From: Pyropia yezoensis
Taxonomy: Eukaryota > Rhodophyta > Bangiophyceae > Bangiales > Bangiaceae
Length of the DNA stretch: 64,000 bases
Direction of reading: 5' to 3'
NCBI GenBank assembly: GCA_009829735.1
Contig: CM020619.1
Span: 8,794,375-8,858,374, forward strand
The stretch's first letter is position 1. Every line of letters starts with the position of its first letter. Below the pieces are notes generated by a model. That model saw only the letters and a program-made list of their open reading frames with translations, did no database searches and was not told the DNA's origin. The position numbers and the translations under genes were made by a program. Positions 1 through 11,900 of the stretch are shown here, piece after piece.

Positions 1-774
1 GACTCCGTACTACTACACCCCACTGATACTACCCCGCATTTCCCCTCCGCCTTTCCCCTCCGCCTCTGCTGCCGTCCAAGCCCCGTCGGCCTGCCCACCT
101 CGCTGCCCTGCGGGCTCGCCCCGTGGCGGTTCTGGTTCAATACCGGTACGACCCGCGGGGCAGGCTGGCCGCTGTTGGCCGAGGTGGAAACTTTCAAATT
201 TAATGACAAGCCAACAAGCTCCACTGTCGCGCGTTCGAGTTGCCATATGCTGTCGCCAACCCCCTCGTCTTCCCTGCCCTCGATGGTTGCACCGCCAGGG
301 ACAGGACCTGGAACGCTTGCAGCAGCCACCGACGCGGCCGCACCCGTTGGTACGCTAGCGGCTGTGGCCCCATGCGGGACTGCTGCAGTTGTTCCAGAGC
401 CTGTCGCCAGACGCCGCGGCCCGGCGGGGGGAGGAGAACCCGCCGAGGAGCCTCTCCCCCTGGTTGGGAGCTCTCCTGATGGGGCGGGGGGACAGGGGGC
501 CTGGCGGCGGCGGGGGTGCTCGTCGTGGTGGAATGCTTTGCGGACCGACCGATCGTGCCTGTATTTTCTTGTGCCACACGCGTATGTAGGAAGGGAACAG
601 GTTTGAGGAACGAAAGGGACAGGTCGACAAACGCCGACCGAAGCCGGGGGGCGGGTTCCGTTCGACGGGGGGCGAGCTCCACCCAGCGGGGGGTGGGCTC
701 CTTCGGGCGGGGTGGCTGGGGAGCAGGGGGGGTACGATAGTTTGAGTCGAGGATATAAGTGGACTGAACGAACA
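1..774. other. GC-rich stretch, no gene supported
   Basis: Open frames occur on both strands but have no recognisable motif and low-complexity Pro/Arg/Gly composition. It may hold the upstream exons or intron of the coding segment that ends at 993. Confidence 0.4.
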
Positions 775-993
775 GGGGGTCTCAACGCGCTCATCCTCTC
801 CAACCACCCCAACGGCGCGTCGCTTGACGTGCAGGCGGTCAAGGCGCTCCGTACCGCCGGCGCACTCATGATCATGGACCGCCCCCTCGCGTGGGTCTCC
901 TCCGCCTGCAACGGGTCCGCGCCGGCGCCGGTCGTACCCGCGCCAGTGCCAGGCCCCAAGGGCCAAAGCCCCAACCCGGCGACGATGGTGTGA
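775..993 (+). CDS. unidentified 3'-terminal coding segment (partial)
   Basis: About 70 codons end in TGA at 991-993 and show strong C/G bias at third positions, unlike the flanking DNA. The peptide reads LNALILSNHPNGASLDVQAV, then a Leu/Ala/Met stretch, then a Pro/Ala-rich tail. An acceptor-like ACAG at about 771-774 suggests the last exon of a spliced gene, whose upstream exons I could not find. The open frame also runs a little upstream to 712, so a short intronless gene is possible. I do not recognise a family. The coding call rests on codon bias and composition only. Confidence 0.35.
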   Translation, partial: GGLNALILSNHPNGASLDVQAVKALRTAGALMIMDRPLAWVSSACNGSAPAPVVPAPVPGPKGQSPNPATMV

Positions 994-2040
994 ACGCCCT
1001 CCCCTCCCGGCTCTCGGAGCCGTGGCGGCGCCAAGCGCTCACGGCCTGCTACTGACGGCTGCCGGGTGGTAAAACGTCGTGTCGCCTCAGAGGCCGACGG
1101 GGATGTGGCCACGTAGTTGAAGGGGCGAGTGGTGGCGGCAGCGGCGGCAGCGTCGGCTGGGGCGGGAGGAGGGGGGATGCTGGCAGGGGGGGGTGGGGTG
1201 GGCCGCGGGGCTGCCTGCCCTTGTTCCCTTTCCATTGCATCTGCTCCCCCTGCCCCCGTCTTGTTCGTGTTTACATATATTCCCATGTCTTTTGTTCTCT
1301 TTTTTTTTTGTATGTTTGCCCGAGGGTGACGTCAACTGCGATGAGGGTAGCTCCCCCGGGAGGCTGGGGGGGCGAGTGGTTGGGAGCACCCCCCGGGTTG
1401 CTGAGCGAAGGGCGGGGGAGGTATCGGGGGGCGACCAAACGGAGGGACCAGGACCTACAAAGCTGCGCGGCGAGAAGCGGAAGTCACGTCGACATTTCTT
1501 CACCAGAGATACGATTGGCAGCGGCCGCGGGGCAGGCGTGGGGAAGGGGAGACACAGCGGCCGTGGCGCGCCTCTCCGGTTCCGCCACACCCGCCTGCTG
1601 TCGGGCTCACGGCGGACCCTTGGGCGCAGCAAATGACTGGCAGTCGGCACGAGGTGCTTCGCGTGCAAGTGGTGGTGCAACTGGCGGTCGTGTGGTAAGG
1701 GTTTACACAAATTCACCCGCACTCCGCCGATCGCAGATACGTAGTGTGCAGAGCTGGTCACGACCCCGCCCTCTCGCGGACTCTCCCGCGCGGCCACGCG
1801 GTTCACGGCCAACAGGCAATGGCCGCACCCATCCGCTACTTGTACGTCGCCGGGCCGTCGCATTGCTGGGGCAGGTAAGGCCTGAGGCGTTGTCCCACGC
1901 CACCTCCCTCCCCCCCGCCCGGTCCGTCCCGCCACCTCTGGCTTGCAGGGTCGCCCTCTGGCCGCCACCCCCCCACCGCCTCCCTCCCCCCCCCCCTCGC
2001 GCGCTCCTCCCGTAGACGGTGTGTATCCATTTTCGTTGCC
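994..2040. other. intergenic, no gene supported
   Basis: The stretch holds a T-rich patch near 1290-1320, a G-run patch near 1170-1200 and a C-rich run just upstream of the ATG at 2041. It probably contains the 3' end of the preceding gene and the 5' flank of the SDR gene. I see no conserved motif. Confidence 0.4.
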
Positions 2041-2781
2041 ATGGCTGTCGGCACGGCGGTGGTGTTCGGCGCGTCGGGCAATGTCGGCCGCGCCGCGGCG
2101 CTAGGCTTTCTCACGGCTGGCTACCGGGTGGTGGCGGTTTCGCGGCGGTCGTCGGGCCTGGACAAGCTCCGCGGGCTGGCGCCCCCCGCTGCGCTCGCTG
2201 ACAACCGCCTTGTCGGCGTCGCGGGGGACATTGCCACCCCCGACGGCCGGTCCTCCATCCTTGACGCGGTGGACGCGGCGGGCGCGCCGCCGCTGACGGC
2301 GGTCGTCTCCTCCTTTGGGCCCTGGCTGGTGACTCCCGCCATGAGCGCCGTCCCCGCCGATACGTACGCGGGCCTGTGGGAGAGCAACCTCCACCCCCAC
2401 TGGCACGCGTGGGCGGCGCTGGCGCCCCGGATGGCCAAGGCGGGGCGCGACGCGTCGTACGTGATTGTGTCGGGCGCGGCGGGGGAGGCGCCGGGTGCGA
2501 CAGGCCTTGTTGGTGTGGCCGCGGCGGCGCTCTTTGCGCTGGCCAAGTGGGCCATGGCCGAGGCGGCGTCGTGGGGTGACGCCGGCGCGAGCGTCACGGA
2601 GCTCCGCATCGCCCTGCGCGTCGAGGACGACGCGGTGGTGGACGCGGGCGATGCGGCCGAGGGGGACGACCTCAAGCGGTCGAGCACGTTTGCGGCTGTC
2701 TTCCCGGCGCTCGTCACGGCGCCGCCGCGGAAGGAGACGGTGCGGGTGGACGGCGCGGAATTCATAAAGCTGGTCGGCTAG
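2041..2781 (+). CDS. short-chain dehydrogenase/reductase-fold protein, atypical active site
   Basis: This 246-aa protein has a single Rossmann domain of classical SDR length. The N-terminal dinucleotide-binding loop is GASGNVGR (residues 10-17) after a hydrophobic first strand. An Asp in the AGDIATPDGR segment (about 61-70) fits the adenine-ring position, and a VIVSGAAGE segment (about 141-149) supplies the usual catalytic Ser (Ser144). Where the family has YxxxK the protein has FALAK (Phe165-Lys169), so the proton-donating Tyr is replaced by Phe while the Lys is kept. A normal reductase would need that Tyr, so this may be a binding, regulatory or different-chemistry member; the substrate is unknown. 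The ATG at 2041 follows a Kozak-like TTGCC. There is no clear transit peptide, so it is probably cytosolic. It converges on the RSH gene and has no intron. Confidence 0.8.
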   Translation: MAVGTAVVFGASGNVGRAAALGFLTAGYRVVAVSRRSSGLDKLRGLAPPAALADNRLVGVAGDIATPDGRSSILDAVDAAGAPPLTAVVSSFGPWLVTPAMSAVPADTYAGLWESNLHPHWHAWAALAPRMAKAGRDASYVIVSGAAGEAPGATGLVGVAAAALFALAKWAMAEAASWGDAGASVTELRIALRVEDDAVVDAGDAAEGDDLKRSSTFAAVFPALVTAPPRKETVRVDGAEFIKLVG

Positions 2782-3254
2782 GGGTTGGCCTGTCTTGGCA
2801 GGAAAGGCGGAGGCAAGGTAGGGGGTGGGTGGGGAGGGGACGGGGGTGGAGAGGAGTGTACTAGAAGGCGCGGCAGAGGGGTAAAGGGAGACGTAGCCGC
2901 TCACAGCACTGGTTGGAACACCGAGAAAAGAAAAACATACATTGAATTGTACATGCGTGGCAGCTCTGCAATGCAGGATAGAAGAAAAAACAATAACAAC
3001 AGGCGGAACGCCGCCAAAATAAAAAATAAGCTCAACAGAGCACACACGCCACAGAGGTCGGGAAAGCGAAACAACCGCCCATATGCAAAGCCCGTACACA
3101 CTGCAAAAACGACAGCACGGCTTACACTGTGCGATGGGAAAAACAGAGTGACAAAGAAACATGGTGTGGTGAGAAGGGAGAACGCAAGACAGATAGCAAA
3201 AAGAAAGAAACACATGAAACCCAATACCCAGGTCGGACTGCTCAAACCCCTACT
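2782..3254. other. shared 3' flank of two convergent genes
   Basis: The first part is G-rich. From about 2925 to 3220 the plus strand is markedly A-rich, fitting the 3' UTRs and polyadenylation regions of the SDR gene (+) and the RSH gene (-). No ORF of note. Confidence 0.5.
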
Positions 3255-6200
3255 CTACTCGTCGTCCAGGTCGTCCAGGTTGTCAAGGACGTCTGCTGGC
3301 TCGGCCTCAACGGGTGCGTGTCCGTTGCGAGAAGCGCCATTGCGAGCGGCAACTTCGCTGGCAGCCTCCAGGCTGGCCAGGTAGCCCGCGTCACCGTCAA
3401 TCTCCACCTCGCTGCGTTGCAACTCGTGCCGACCCAGCGCGTGTGCCTGAGCGGCAAAGGTGGAGCTACCACCTCGGGTCCCGCTGTCACTAACCCGACT
3501 GTCAGACTGCTCGGTGGGCGACGGGGCAGGTGGCCTCGAGGAGTCCACCCCGTTCAGTGACGACACCGTCCCGTTCGATGCGTACTGCCACGGTGGCGAT
3601 GGAGGTCGACGCCCCGAGCGAAGCGACTCAGGCAGCGGCGATTCCTCCGCGCTCTCCTCCGCAGCCCCTAGCAGCCCGCGCGGGCCCGTAGGGCGGCCGC
3701 GCCCATGAGCCTTGGGCGACGACACTCCTGCTCTTCCAGCCCCCGAGTCCACGTCGTCAAAGGCATGCGGTGGTGGGGCGTCAAACGGGAAAAATTCGGC
3801 GCTCTCGTTGGGACCCACCCGCCGGGACGCCAAGATGTCGTCGCACGCGCGGAAGCAGTCAAGCAGATTCTGCAGCTCCACCGTGTCCTCGACCAGGATC
3901 TCAAAAGCCAGAGTGGCCGTGCCTGCTTCGGGGTTACTCACCGTCGACGCCCGACGGATGCTCTTCCCACAGTTGGCCACCAAGCCAGACACGTACGACA
4001 GCAAACCGTCACTGTCCCGGGCAGTGAGAACAAGGCGCGCGGGTTGGCACGCACGCCCGCCCACGTACCCGCTGGCCACCACGGTTTGAGCGGGCGAACC
4101 ACTGGCGGACGACGCTCCAGGTGCAACTGCAGGCGACACAGCAGGCGATCCAACGGACTCGGCAGCGCCAGGGTGGCCAGACGGAGACCACCGAACGCCA
4201 ACCGTCCGGCTCGGAGCCTCGCGCAGCACCTTCGTCATTCGGTCGCAGTGCAGACGGTGTACAAGCACAGACCCAAAAGCCGTGCGCACGCCCATCACCT
4301 GGTCCCCGCGCACGGGATGGCAGCAGCTCGCCAGTTCTACGACGCCCTGCTTCGGCCGCGGTGCCGACACAGGTGGTGACTCGGACTCCACGTCGCGCGG
4401 CCGAGAAGCCTCGGCTGATCGCCCTACAGCAGACGATGACGAATAGTCCGCCTCATCAGACGAAGATGGCAGCGCTGGCGTGGCCGACGGGAACGACCGA
4501 CCAGCAAACTGCCGTGTGATAAGCGACTTGAACAGGAGCTGTTCGCGCTCGCTTCGCCGCGGCTGGTCCACAGGCCCAAAATGCAGACCGTCGATGGCGG
4601 TCGGCCCATCATCCCCATCCAATACGCCACGGGTAGAGTGTTCGTACACGCTCAGTCGGCGGTCCCGCAGCAGCGACAACACCACGTCCTCCATCAGTGG
4701 CGATGGGCCCCCGTCAGGTCCGTCCACTCCAATCACTCGCCGCCCCTGCGCTATGGCAAGATAAACGTCCCCAGTACTCCGCACCTCCCGCAGTTCCCTT
4801 CCTTCGCCCAACGAGGACGGCGGGGCAGAAGAGAGAGATACCAGGGAGCCGCTTGACGAGGAGGGCGATAGGGGCACGTCGACTGATGACGATGACGTGC
4901 CAGACGTCGGAGATGACGCGGTGGCTGCAGCAATAACGGCAGATAGACGAGGGAGCAACTCGGCGAGTGCTGCTTCAGAGGGCAACGGTTCCAGCCGGCG
5001 ACGAGCCGCTTCCTGCAGAAGTCGACGCCCACGATTGATGAACTTTTCCCGCTCCCGCACGCGAAGAAGCTGGCGAATCTTTTGCCGCGCAGTCCGTGAC
5101 TTGGCGTACTGCACCCAGTCTGATGACGGGCCTGTAGCCGTAGCACTGGTGATAATCTTCACCAGGTCAGCGTTGTGAAGCTTGTAGTTGAGGCCCACAA
5201 TTCGACCATTCACCTTAGCTCCGATCATCCGGTGCCCAATGTCCGAGTGGATCCGGTACGCCACGTCGACGGGCGTTGAGTCTTTCGGAAGGTCAATGAT
5301 CATGCCCCGCGGCGTGAAGACAAACACTCGGTTGCCAAGCAGGTCCGATCGCACCGCATCCACCAGGTCACGGGACGAGTCGGAAAACTCGTCACAGTAC
5401 TCGCGGATGGACTTGAGCCAAAGCATCGTGCGGCGACGCCATTCCCCTTCCTTCACTCCGGCCGCAGGGGTCGCAGGCGCGAGCGACGAGGAGAGGGAGG
5501 ACCTCCCTGGATGTGCCTGGAACAGCTCCGCCGCGATGCCCTCCTCCGCCACCCGGTGCATCGTGGATGTCCGGATCTGCACCTCGAGGGGGAAGAAGCC
5601 GAGCTCCGGACCTGGCAGCACCGTCGTGTGCAGGGACTGGTAGCCGTTGGGCTTGGGGAACGCAATGTAGTCCTTCACGCGGCACGGCAGCGGCTTCCAC
5701 AAAGAATGTACCAGCCCCAGGATGTGATAGCAGACGTTCTTCTCATACACGGGGGTCACGTTGCCCCCAGTGCTGGCCGCAGATGATGCTGACTGTACTG
5801 CAGCCGCCGCTGCCAGTGCCACATCCTCGGTCGCGTCTGGTGCTAACTCAACAACAACCCGCAGGGTGGCAACGTCGAGCATCGTGTCCAGCGACTCGCC
5901 GCGCTGCATCTTGCGATAAATGGCGTACAGCTCCTTCGTAGATGACAGCACATGCACGGCCGCCAGCATAGGACGCAGCACCACGTCGCGCTTCAGAAGG
6001 TCGGTCAGCAGGTCTTCCGCCTTGGACAAGTAAAAATCAAACCGGGCGCGACGGGTGAAGAGCGCAAGCTCCGCAGCCGTGTCCCGATACTCCTGCGGGT
6101 AACGGAACTTGAAGGAGAGGTCCTCCAGCTCCGTCTTGATCCGCCGCATACCCAGCCGGTGCGCCAGGGGCGCGAAGAACTCCAGCGTCTCCTTGGATAT

Positions 6201-7521
6201 CTTCTTCTGCTTGTGGGGCGCCATGTGCTCGAGCGTGCGCATGTTGTGTAGCCGGTCCGCCAGCTTGACAATAATGACCCGAACATCTTCGGTCATGGCC
6301 AGAAACATGTTGCGCAGGTACTCGGCCTGCTTGTCCGTCTCCTCCTCCTTCTTGGCCGCCTCGAGCGCCTTGTGCTGGAGGGGTGTCAGCTGGCCGCCGC
6401 TGTCGACGGTGCTCTCTGCAGTGGCGTCGGCAAGGTCCCCCTCCTCACAAGAGGCATTCAGGTGAACCTTGGCAGCAAGCTTGGAAAACTTAGTCTCCCC
6501 CTCCACAATCCGACGAACGTCGCGACCAAACAGCTCCTCAAGCCGCTCAAACGTCATGGGCGTGTCCTCCACCGTGTCGTGTAGCAAGCCCGCGATGAGA
6601 GTATCCCGATCCATCCCCATGTCTGCCAGGATGACCGTGACCGCCACTGGGTGGATAATGTATGGCTCACCCGACTTGCGGAGCTGCCCCTCGTGCGCCG
6701 CGTCGGCAACCTCAAGCGCCTCTAGCACCCGAGCCCGCGAGTCTGGGTCAAGATAGTTGATCCGCGGCTGCAGCTCCGTCATGTACCGCATCAGCGGAGA
6801 GAGCGGCTCGGACAGGGACGCAGACTCGGCGTCGGCCTTAGCCGCCCGCGCTGCGGGCACATCATCAAGAGGCGATTGCAGCGGGTGCTCCGCAGACCCA
6901 GGCGCCAGGATGATGCCCATCGGCAAGTCCGCCGTTGGCGCACCATAGAGTGGAAAGTCCTCCCGCGCACTCCCGTCATCGAGGCCATCGTCAAACAACG
7001 GGTCAACCGCTGGTAGCGGCGCTCCCAACGAAGGCGGTGCCCCCGCCCAGTCCGATAGCCGCCCAGACGGCCGACCATTCTCTGCGTCACCGCCGCCACC
7101 ACCGCCGCCACCGCCCTCACCACCACCACCACCAGCCATACCGCTAGGTCCTCCAGCACCACCGCTTCCGCCAACGCCGCCACCGACCCCCCCCACCCCT
7201 GCTGATGCAGACGCGAGCGGCATGCTACGTGGCCGTCGCCTCGGTGCCGCGACTACCCGAGGCACCCCACCACCGCTACCGCCGCTGCCGCTGCCAGTGC
7301 CGCCACCACCTGCGCCATGACACCGCCGCAAGCAGCCACCGCCCCCCGATGGGCAACGCCGCGCACCACCCAATGGTGGACTCACAAACGCCACCGTGTG
7401 TCGCCGGGACGCCCCTACAGGGCGGCCAGCGCCGGCACAGGCGACACCCGCATCGGCAATGAGACCACCAGCAGCGGCAGAGGGGGCGGTCGCGGCGGCA
7501 GCCGCGGCGGCAACAGCGGCG

Positions 7522-7553
<32 letters not shown>

Positions 7554-7838
7554 GGCAGCGGCGGCAACGGCGGCAACGGTGGCCGAAGCGGGGAGGCGTC
7601 CTGCCCCCCCGGCACAGCCGTCACACCACGCCATCCCCGCCGTCCCCGGCCCCGTCCCCGCCGCCCGTAGGCCAAACGCTGTGGCCGTGCGCGGCGGCGC
7701 GGGGCGCGTCGACGACAGCCGGCTACCACCCACGGCGGCGTGCCGATCCCGCGGGTCGCCGTCGGCGGCGTTGGGTCCAGCGGGGGAGATTGGCAAGGGT
7801 TTCCAGCCGCCAGCGCCCGCGCGCCGCTGGCGTGACAT
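3255..7838 (-). CDS. RSH: RelA/SpoT homologue, (p)ppGpp synthetase/hydrolase, long plastid type
   Basis: This long RSH makes and breaks the alarmone (p)ppGpp, in photosynthetic eukaryotes normally inside the plastid. From the ATG at 7838 it is 1527 aa. The first ~340 residues are Ala/Gly/Pro/Arg-rich and may hold a transit peptide. The hydrolase HD domain starts near 380, with HPVA near 396 and the HDTVED metal motif near 420. The synthetase domain follows, with a LRVVVEL strand near 646 and PNGYQSLHT near 720, including the Gly needed for synthesis. A TGS domain (VFVFTPRG to LVKIIT) lies at about 836-897. After a Ser-rich linker come a SpoT-type Cys segment (ELASCCHPVRGD, about 1165) and a C-terminal ACT domain (about 1255-1345). 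Both catalytic centres look intact, so it is probably bifunctional. A ~180-residue acidic tail ending in repeated LDD is unusual. The open frame continues upstream to 7952 without an ATG. One exon. Confidence 0.93.
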
Positions 7839-10800
7839 AACTGGCGGCCGCCGACGTCGACCCCCCCCCCCCCCCCCCCCCACACCTACGCAGATAGGCC
7901 ACGCGTGTAAGCGGCGGACGCCGCGAATAATGCAGGGACAGGAGGGAGACAACGCACAAAAAAAAAGAATAAAAATGGAAGGAACCTCTGGGGCAAAAAA
8001 AGAAAACAGGGGCTACGCGGGGAAGGCGTGAGGAGACAGGGGTCAGGGGACGCGTGCGCCGCGCGCCGCCGCCGTGGACCGTGTCGGCAACACGGCCTCG
8101 CTGGCGGCTGGCCTGTCCGGCAGGCTGGTCGCCCCGCGCCGCGGACCACCGTGCGTGGCCCCGGGGGGTGGGGACGGGGGGGAAAGGCGCCGGCGGCGTA
8201 CCACCACCACCGCCGCAGCGTGCGCAGGGGGGGGAAGGCGCGGGCGTCGGGCGGCGGGCGGGGGGGGGGGGGGGCGGGGAAGGGGGTAGGCGGGAATGAC
8301 GGGGGAGGCGACGCGAATAATCCCCCCGGCGTGGCGTGCCAGCGCCGACGCGACGCGGTGCGGGTGGTGGACGTGGGGGCGGCCGCGGGGAACGCGGCGG
8401 GGCGGCCGCAGATTGTGCAACCGCCGAGACCCCTGGCCTGTGGTCAGGGGGGTCCAGCGCTCCTCCACGCTTCGTTGCTTGGGGGGGGGGGGCTCGCGCG
8501 CGTCGGTCTGGGCGCAGCGGCGTGAGGCGCCGACCGCGTGTGTCCCGCCAGACAGGCGTTTTGGTCGTGCGCGCGCGCGGCGCAGCGACGGGGTTTTTCT
8601 GTTTTCTTGTTTTTCTTCCGCCACCCTCCTCCTACGGACGTGTGCGGGGGGGGGTATACACAGGGGCCGTGCAGCGCCACGGGTGAGCAGCGCTCCCGAT
8701 TGGGTGGCAGACGGAGGGTAGGCAGCGAGGCCGCGGCGGGCCCTCAGGGTTTGGGATGGGCGGCCACGACCGCCGCCGCCAGCCACCACCCTTGGCCAAT
8801 CGGTCCGCGTGGGCCATCCCCCAGCAAGGGGTCTCCGTTGGGGGTCGGATGCCCCCCCTGCGGATCACGCGGTTGCTCGGTCTGGCCGGTCGGCGAAAGG
8901 ATGGAACACGATGGCCTCTCCTTACACCTCAATCGTCTCCTCTTTTTTCCACCAGATCCGAGCTCCCTTTGTGTTCCGTATTTGCACCAAGTATCCACCA
9001 CAAATCTGGACTGGTCAGGTGCCCTGGCCCCTCACTGCCGCGCCCATGAGGAGCCAGGGGAGGCAGCGGGACCACGGCAAGGTGGCAGCGTCGCCATGGA
9101 GTTCGCATGTGCGATGGACCGCTTCTCGCTGCAGAGTGGGGCCGTCCCTCGCCTGCCGTCCCAGTCTTGACAGCGGCTGCCGATGGCAGCGGCCTCTTGG
9201 GGGCGCTGCCCCCGCCACTGACGCGGCCGTGGACGCCGAGCCCGGCACCATTGCCGACGCACGTCCGCGTGACAGCCGCCTGCGGTAGGTAATGGCACGG
9301 GCCATGCACCGCCGTGCCGCCCGGTCCCCGCCGGGCGCCGCGGCCGCCGCGGGCGGTGAGTGGTGGCGCTGCAGACGGCACCGCGGCTGCGGCGGCAGGG
9401 TGGGAGAGTCCAAGGGTGGAGGTGCCGCCGCCGTCGTCGCATGGTGCGAATGAGCACGGACGATGCGCTGTCGCCGCCGCTGCCTCGACCGCAGACGCTG
9501 CCGCTGCCGTGTCTGGTGGCCCGCGGCACGGTGGTGCCGTGCGGGGCTTCGGGGTCGGGTCGCCCCCCCCTTGCCCCACGGGCCTCGGTGCCGGCGGGCG
9601 ACCTGCGCGGGTGGCGGTGGTGGTGGTGGTGGCACGACGGGGCCTGCTGCCCCCCCCTCTGCGGGGGTGTAGGGGTGAGCATCGGTGAGCGTACGGCGGC
9701 GTCGGCGGCGGACGTCGTGGCGTGGGCGTCCCGCCTGCTGACCGCGACGGTCCATGCCGGGGCGGGGCAGCGTTTGGGTGCTGCTGCCGACCGGGGGCGA
9801 CCGCCGTGGGTCGGGGGCCCGACCGCGGCGGCGGGCGGGGGTACCAAGGAGGGGCCTTTGCGCAAAGCGAGCCGCCCGTTGTCGTCCCCTGCCACCGGCA
9901 GAGGAGGACCCCGACGCCCCGCCCCACCGTCCGACGCCCAGCCGTGGCGACGGTCCCCCCGTGGCAGAGGGGACGGGGGCGGCCGCCCCGCCGCCGCCTT
10001 GTCACCCGCGCGCGGCGTGGCCGCCCGAGGGGCCCGATGTCCCCGGCCATGCGCGTTGGCTGTCCAGCGTCCGGCGGTCCTGGGTGGGCCAGAGCCGACC
10101 GCACGCTGCGGCCGCTAACCCCGCAGTTGTAGGGGATTCCATAGGAGCGGGCCTTGCGTAGGGGGGGGAGTGTGCCACGAAGGCCCGCCCGCCGGCCGCA
10201 CGCACAACGTGGACGGCGGCGGCAAAAAGAGGGGGGTGCGTGGTGCAGCCGCGGCGCGCCCCCCCACCATTGGCAGCGCCCGCAGCGGCGGGGCGGCCAC
10301 GGAGTACCTACGGGTTGAGCGTGCGCCGGCAGCGTTGGCGTTGGGCGGCTGCGGCGTACGGAGAGCCTCCGGCGGGGGGATGGCTACCAACAGCCCCACC
10401 CAGCCGCCTGCGTCGCGGCCGCCGCGTGGGGACGCATCGTCTCTGCGCGGCGGGCGCAAGTATGTATGTACGATTGGCGCCCGCGCTGGAAGCGCCGTTG
10501 CTCCTTGACTCTCTTCTTCCCCGCCGCCCAGGATGGGGAGTCCGCTCGGGTGGGAGCCGCTGGCGCCCCCCCCCACCCAGCGAACATAGGGCTGTCCAAC
10601 GCTGACAAGACAGGGGCTCACTGGCCCTCATCATGGAGGCTCGCTGGGTAAGCCTGCTGGCGACCGGGACGACTGAGACACGGGGTGCCGGCGGCGCAAC
10701 GGCGCCGTGTCCCTCACGGTGCCCGTGCCTCTGACGGGACACCCGTGGAGGGAGCCGTGGTCCTACCCCCGCGGGCTGGTGGCGCCCAAACCTGCTGTGG

Positions 10801-10989
10801 TGCACCGCCGCCACACGCCTCACCACGCCAGCCCGTTCCCCCACCCCCTCCCTCCCTTCCGCCCCCCTCCTGCCCCTCTTTCATCGGCGGCCAAAGGCCG
10901 TGCCGCCCTGCACGACCGTCGCCCCGTTTCCTCCCCGCCCGCGTACCCTCCCCCCCCCCCGCTGCCGCCCGGGAGGGTGGGTGGGAGGA
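7839..10989. other. long GC-rich region without a supported gene
   Basis: The first ~150 bases are the 5' flank of the RSH gene, including a C run near 7861-7880 and an A-rich patch at 7955-8010. The rest has long overlapping ORFs on both strands made of Pro/Arg/Ala/Gly with no family motif. A mildly lower-GC island at about 8905-9010 also shows no homology I can name. A cryptic gene at 9.6-10.6 kb (+) cannot be excluded. Confidence 0.35.
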
Positions 10990-11900
10990 GGTGGCGCACA
11001 CGCCCGCGTCGCGGGTGATTGGCTTCCGCCGCCGCGGCGACCGGCTCAACGTCTACTACACCACCGGCCCGGTGGGGACGGCCGTCCACCCCCCCCCGCG
11101 TGGTGCCGCACGCAGCTCTTCCGGCGGCGCCAGGACTGGGCGGGCCTCTGCCGGCTGCTGGCCAACCCGCGGGCGCACACGGGGGCGGGGTACCACTACC
11201 GCGCGCACGGGGCGGCCCGCCCCGGGCCGTCGTTCGCCACGGCCGCGACGGGCGCGTGGGCGGCCGCTGCCGACGCCACCCCCCAGCCGCTGATGGATGC
11301 CCTCTGCCCGTCGAAGACGGCGGTGCTGGTGCTGGCCCCCAAGGGCGGCTACTTTGTGCCGGAGAAAAAGAAGGACGGGGGGGGTGCGGTGGGCGGACAT
11401 CCCCCGCGGCCTGCGCAATCAAGCTGTGGGGGCGCCAGCCGGCGCTCCCGGCGGTGGACTATGTGGCGCTCGGGGGGGGGGGACCCGCACACCTACTACA
11501 TTCAGTTTACCGACGGCAGCGCCGAGGGGGCGGCGGTGCCCGCCGAGCTCCGCCGCGCCCTCCTCGACGTGGACCCTCCGGTCGAGCAGCTGGCCTTTGC
11601 GCCCGACGGGGGCTGATACGTACTGTTTGAGATTGGCTACTATGACTGGGCGGGGCCTGCTCCTGCGGCTGGCCAACCTCCTCACCGGCCGCGCCCGCCA
11701 CTCGCTGGCCGGCGTGGTGGCCATCGCCACGGCACCCGCCGGCGAGTGGCCTGTGCGCTTCCTCGACGGCGCCTGCCGGTGTGGCAACCTCCCCGCCGCG
11801 GCCTCCCGCCGGCTGCAGGCGCTGCAGTCCCAGCGCAAGACCATTGGGAGGATGTCGTTCGCCGGGCGTCGGCGACTGGGCCATCCTCTGTTCCACAGCC
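10990..11900 (+). pseudogene. broken gene of an uncharacterised repeat-protein family (GDRLNVYYTTG type)
   Basis: Coherent protein signal runs along the plus strand but hops between frames. It starts with RRGDRLNVYYTTGPVGTAV (about 11030-11090), then RTQLFRR and an NPRAHTGAGYHYR segment, then GYFVPEKKK. It continues with PALPAVDYVALGGG, then YYIQFTDGSAEG, then VEQLAFAPDGG followed by an in-frame TGA at about 11614-11616. The last part is YVLFE, LANLLTGR and RFLDGACRCGNLP up to about 11870. The pattern (V-x-F-x-DG, then F-x-DG, then LP and a Leu-rich helix) recurs about four times, like short beta-strand repeats. I count at least five frame changes, mostly at G or C runs, plus one stop. The gene is therefore decayed, or the assembly has homopolymer errors. 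I recall similar unnamed proteins in algae and oomycetes but know no function. Confidence 0.6.
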
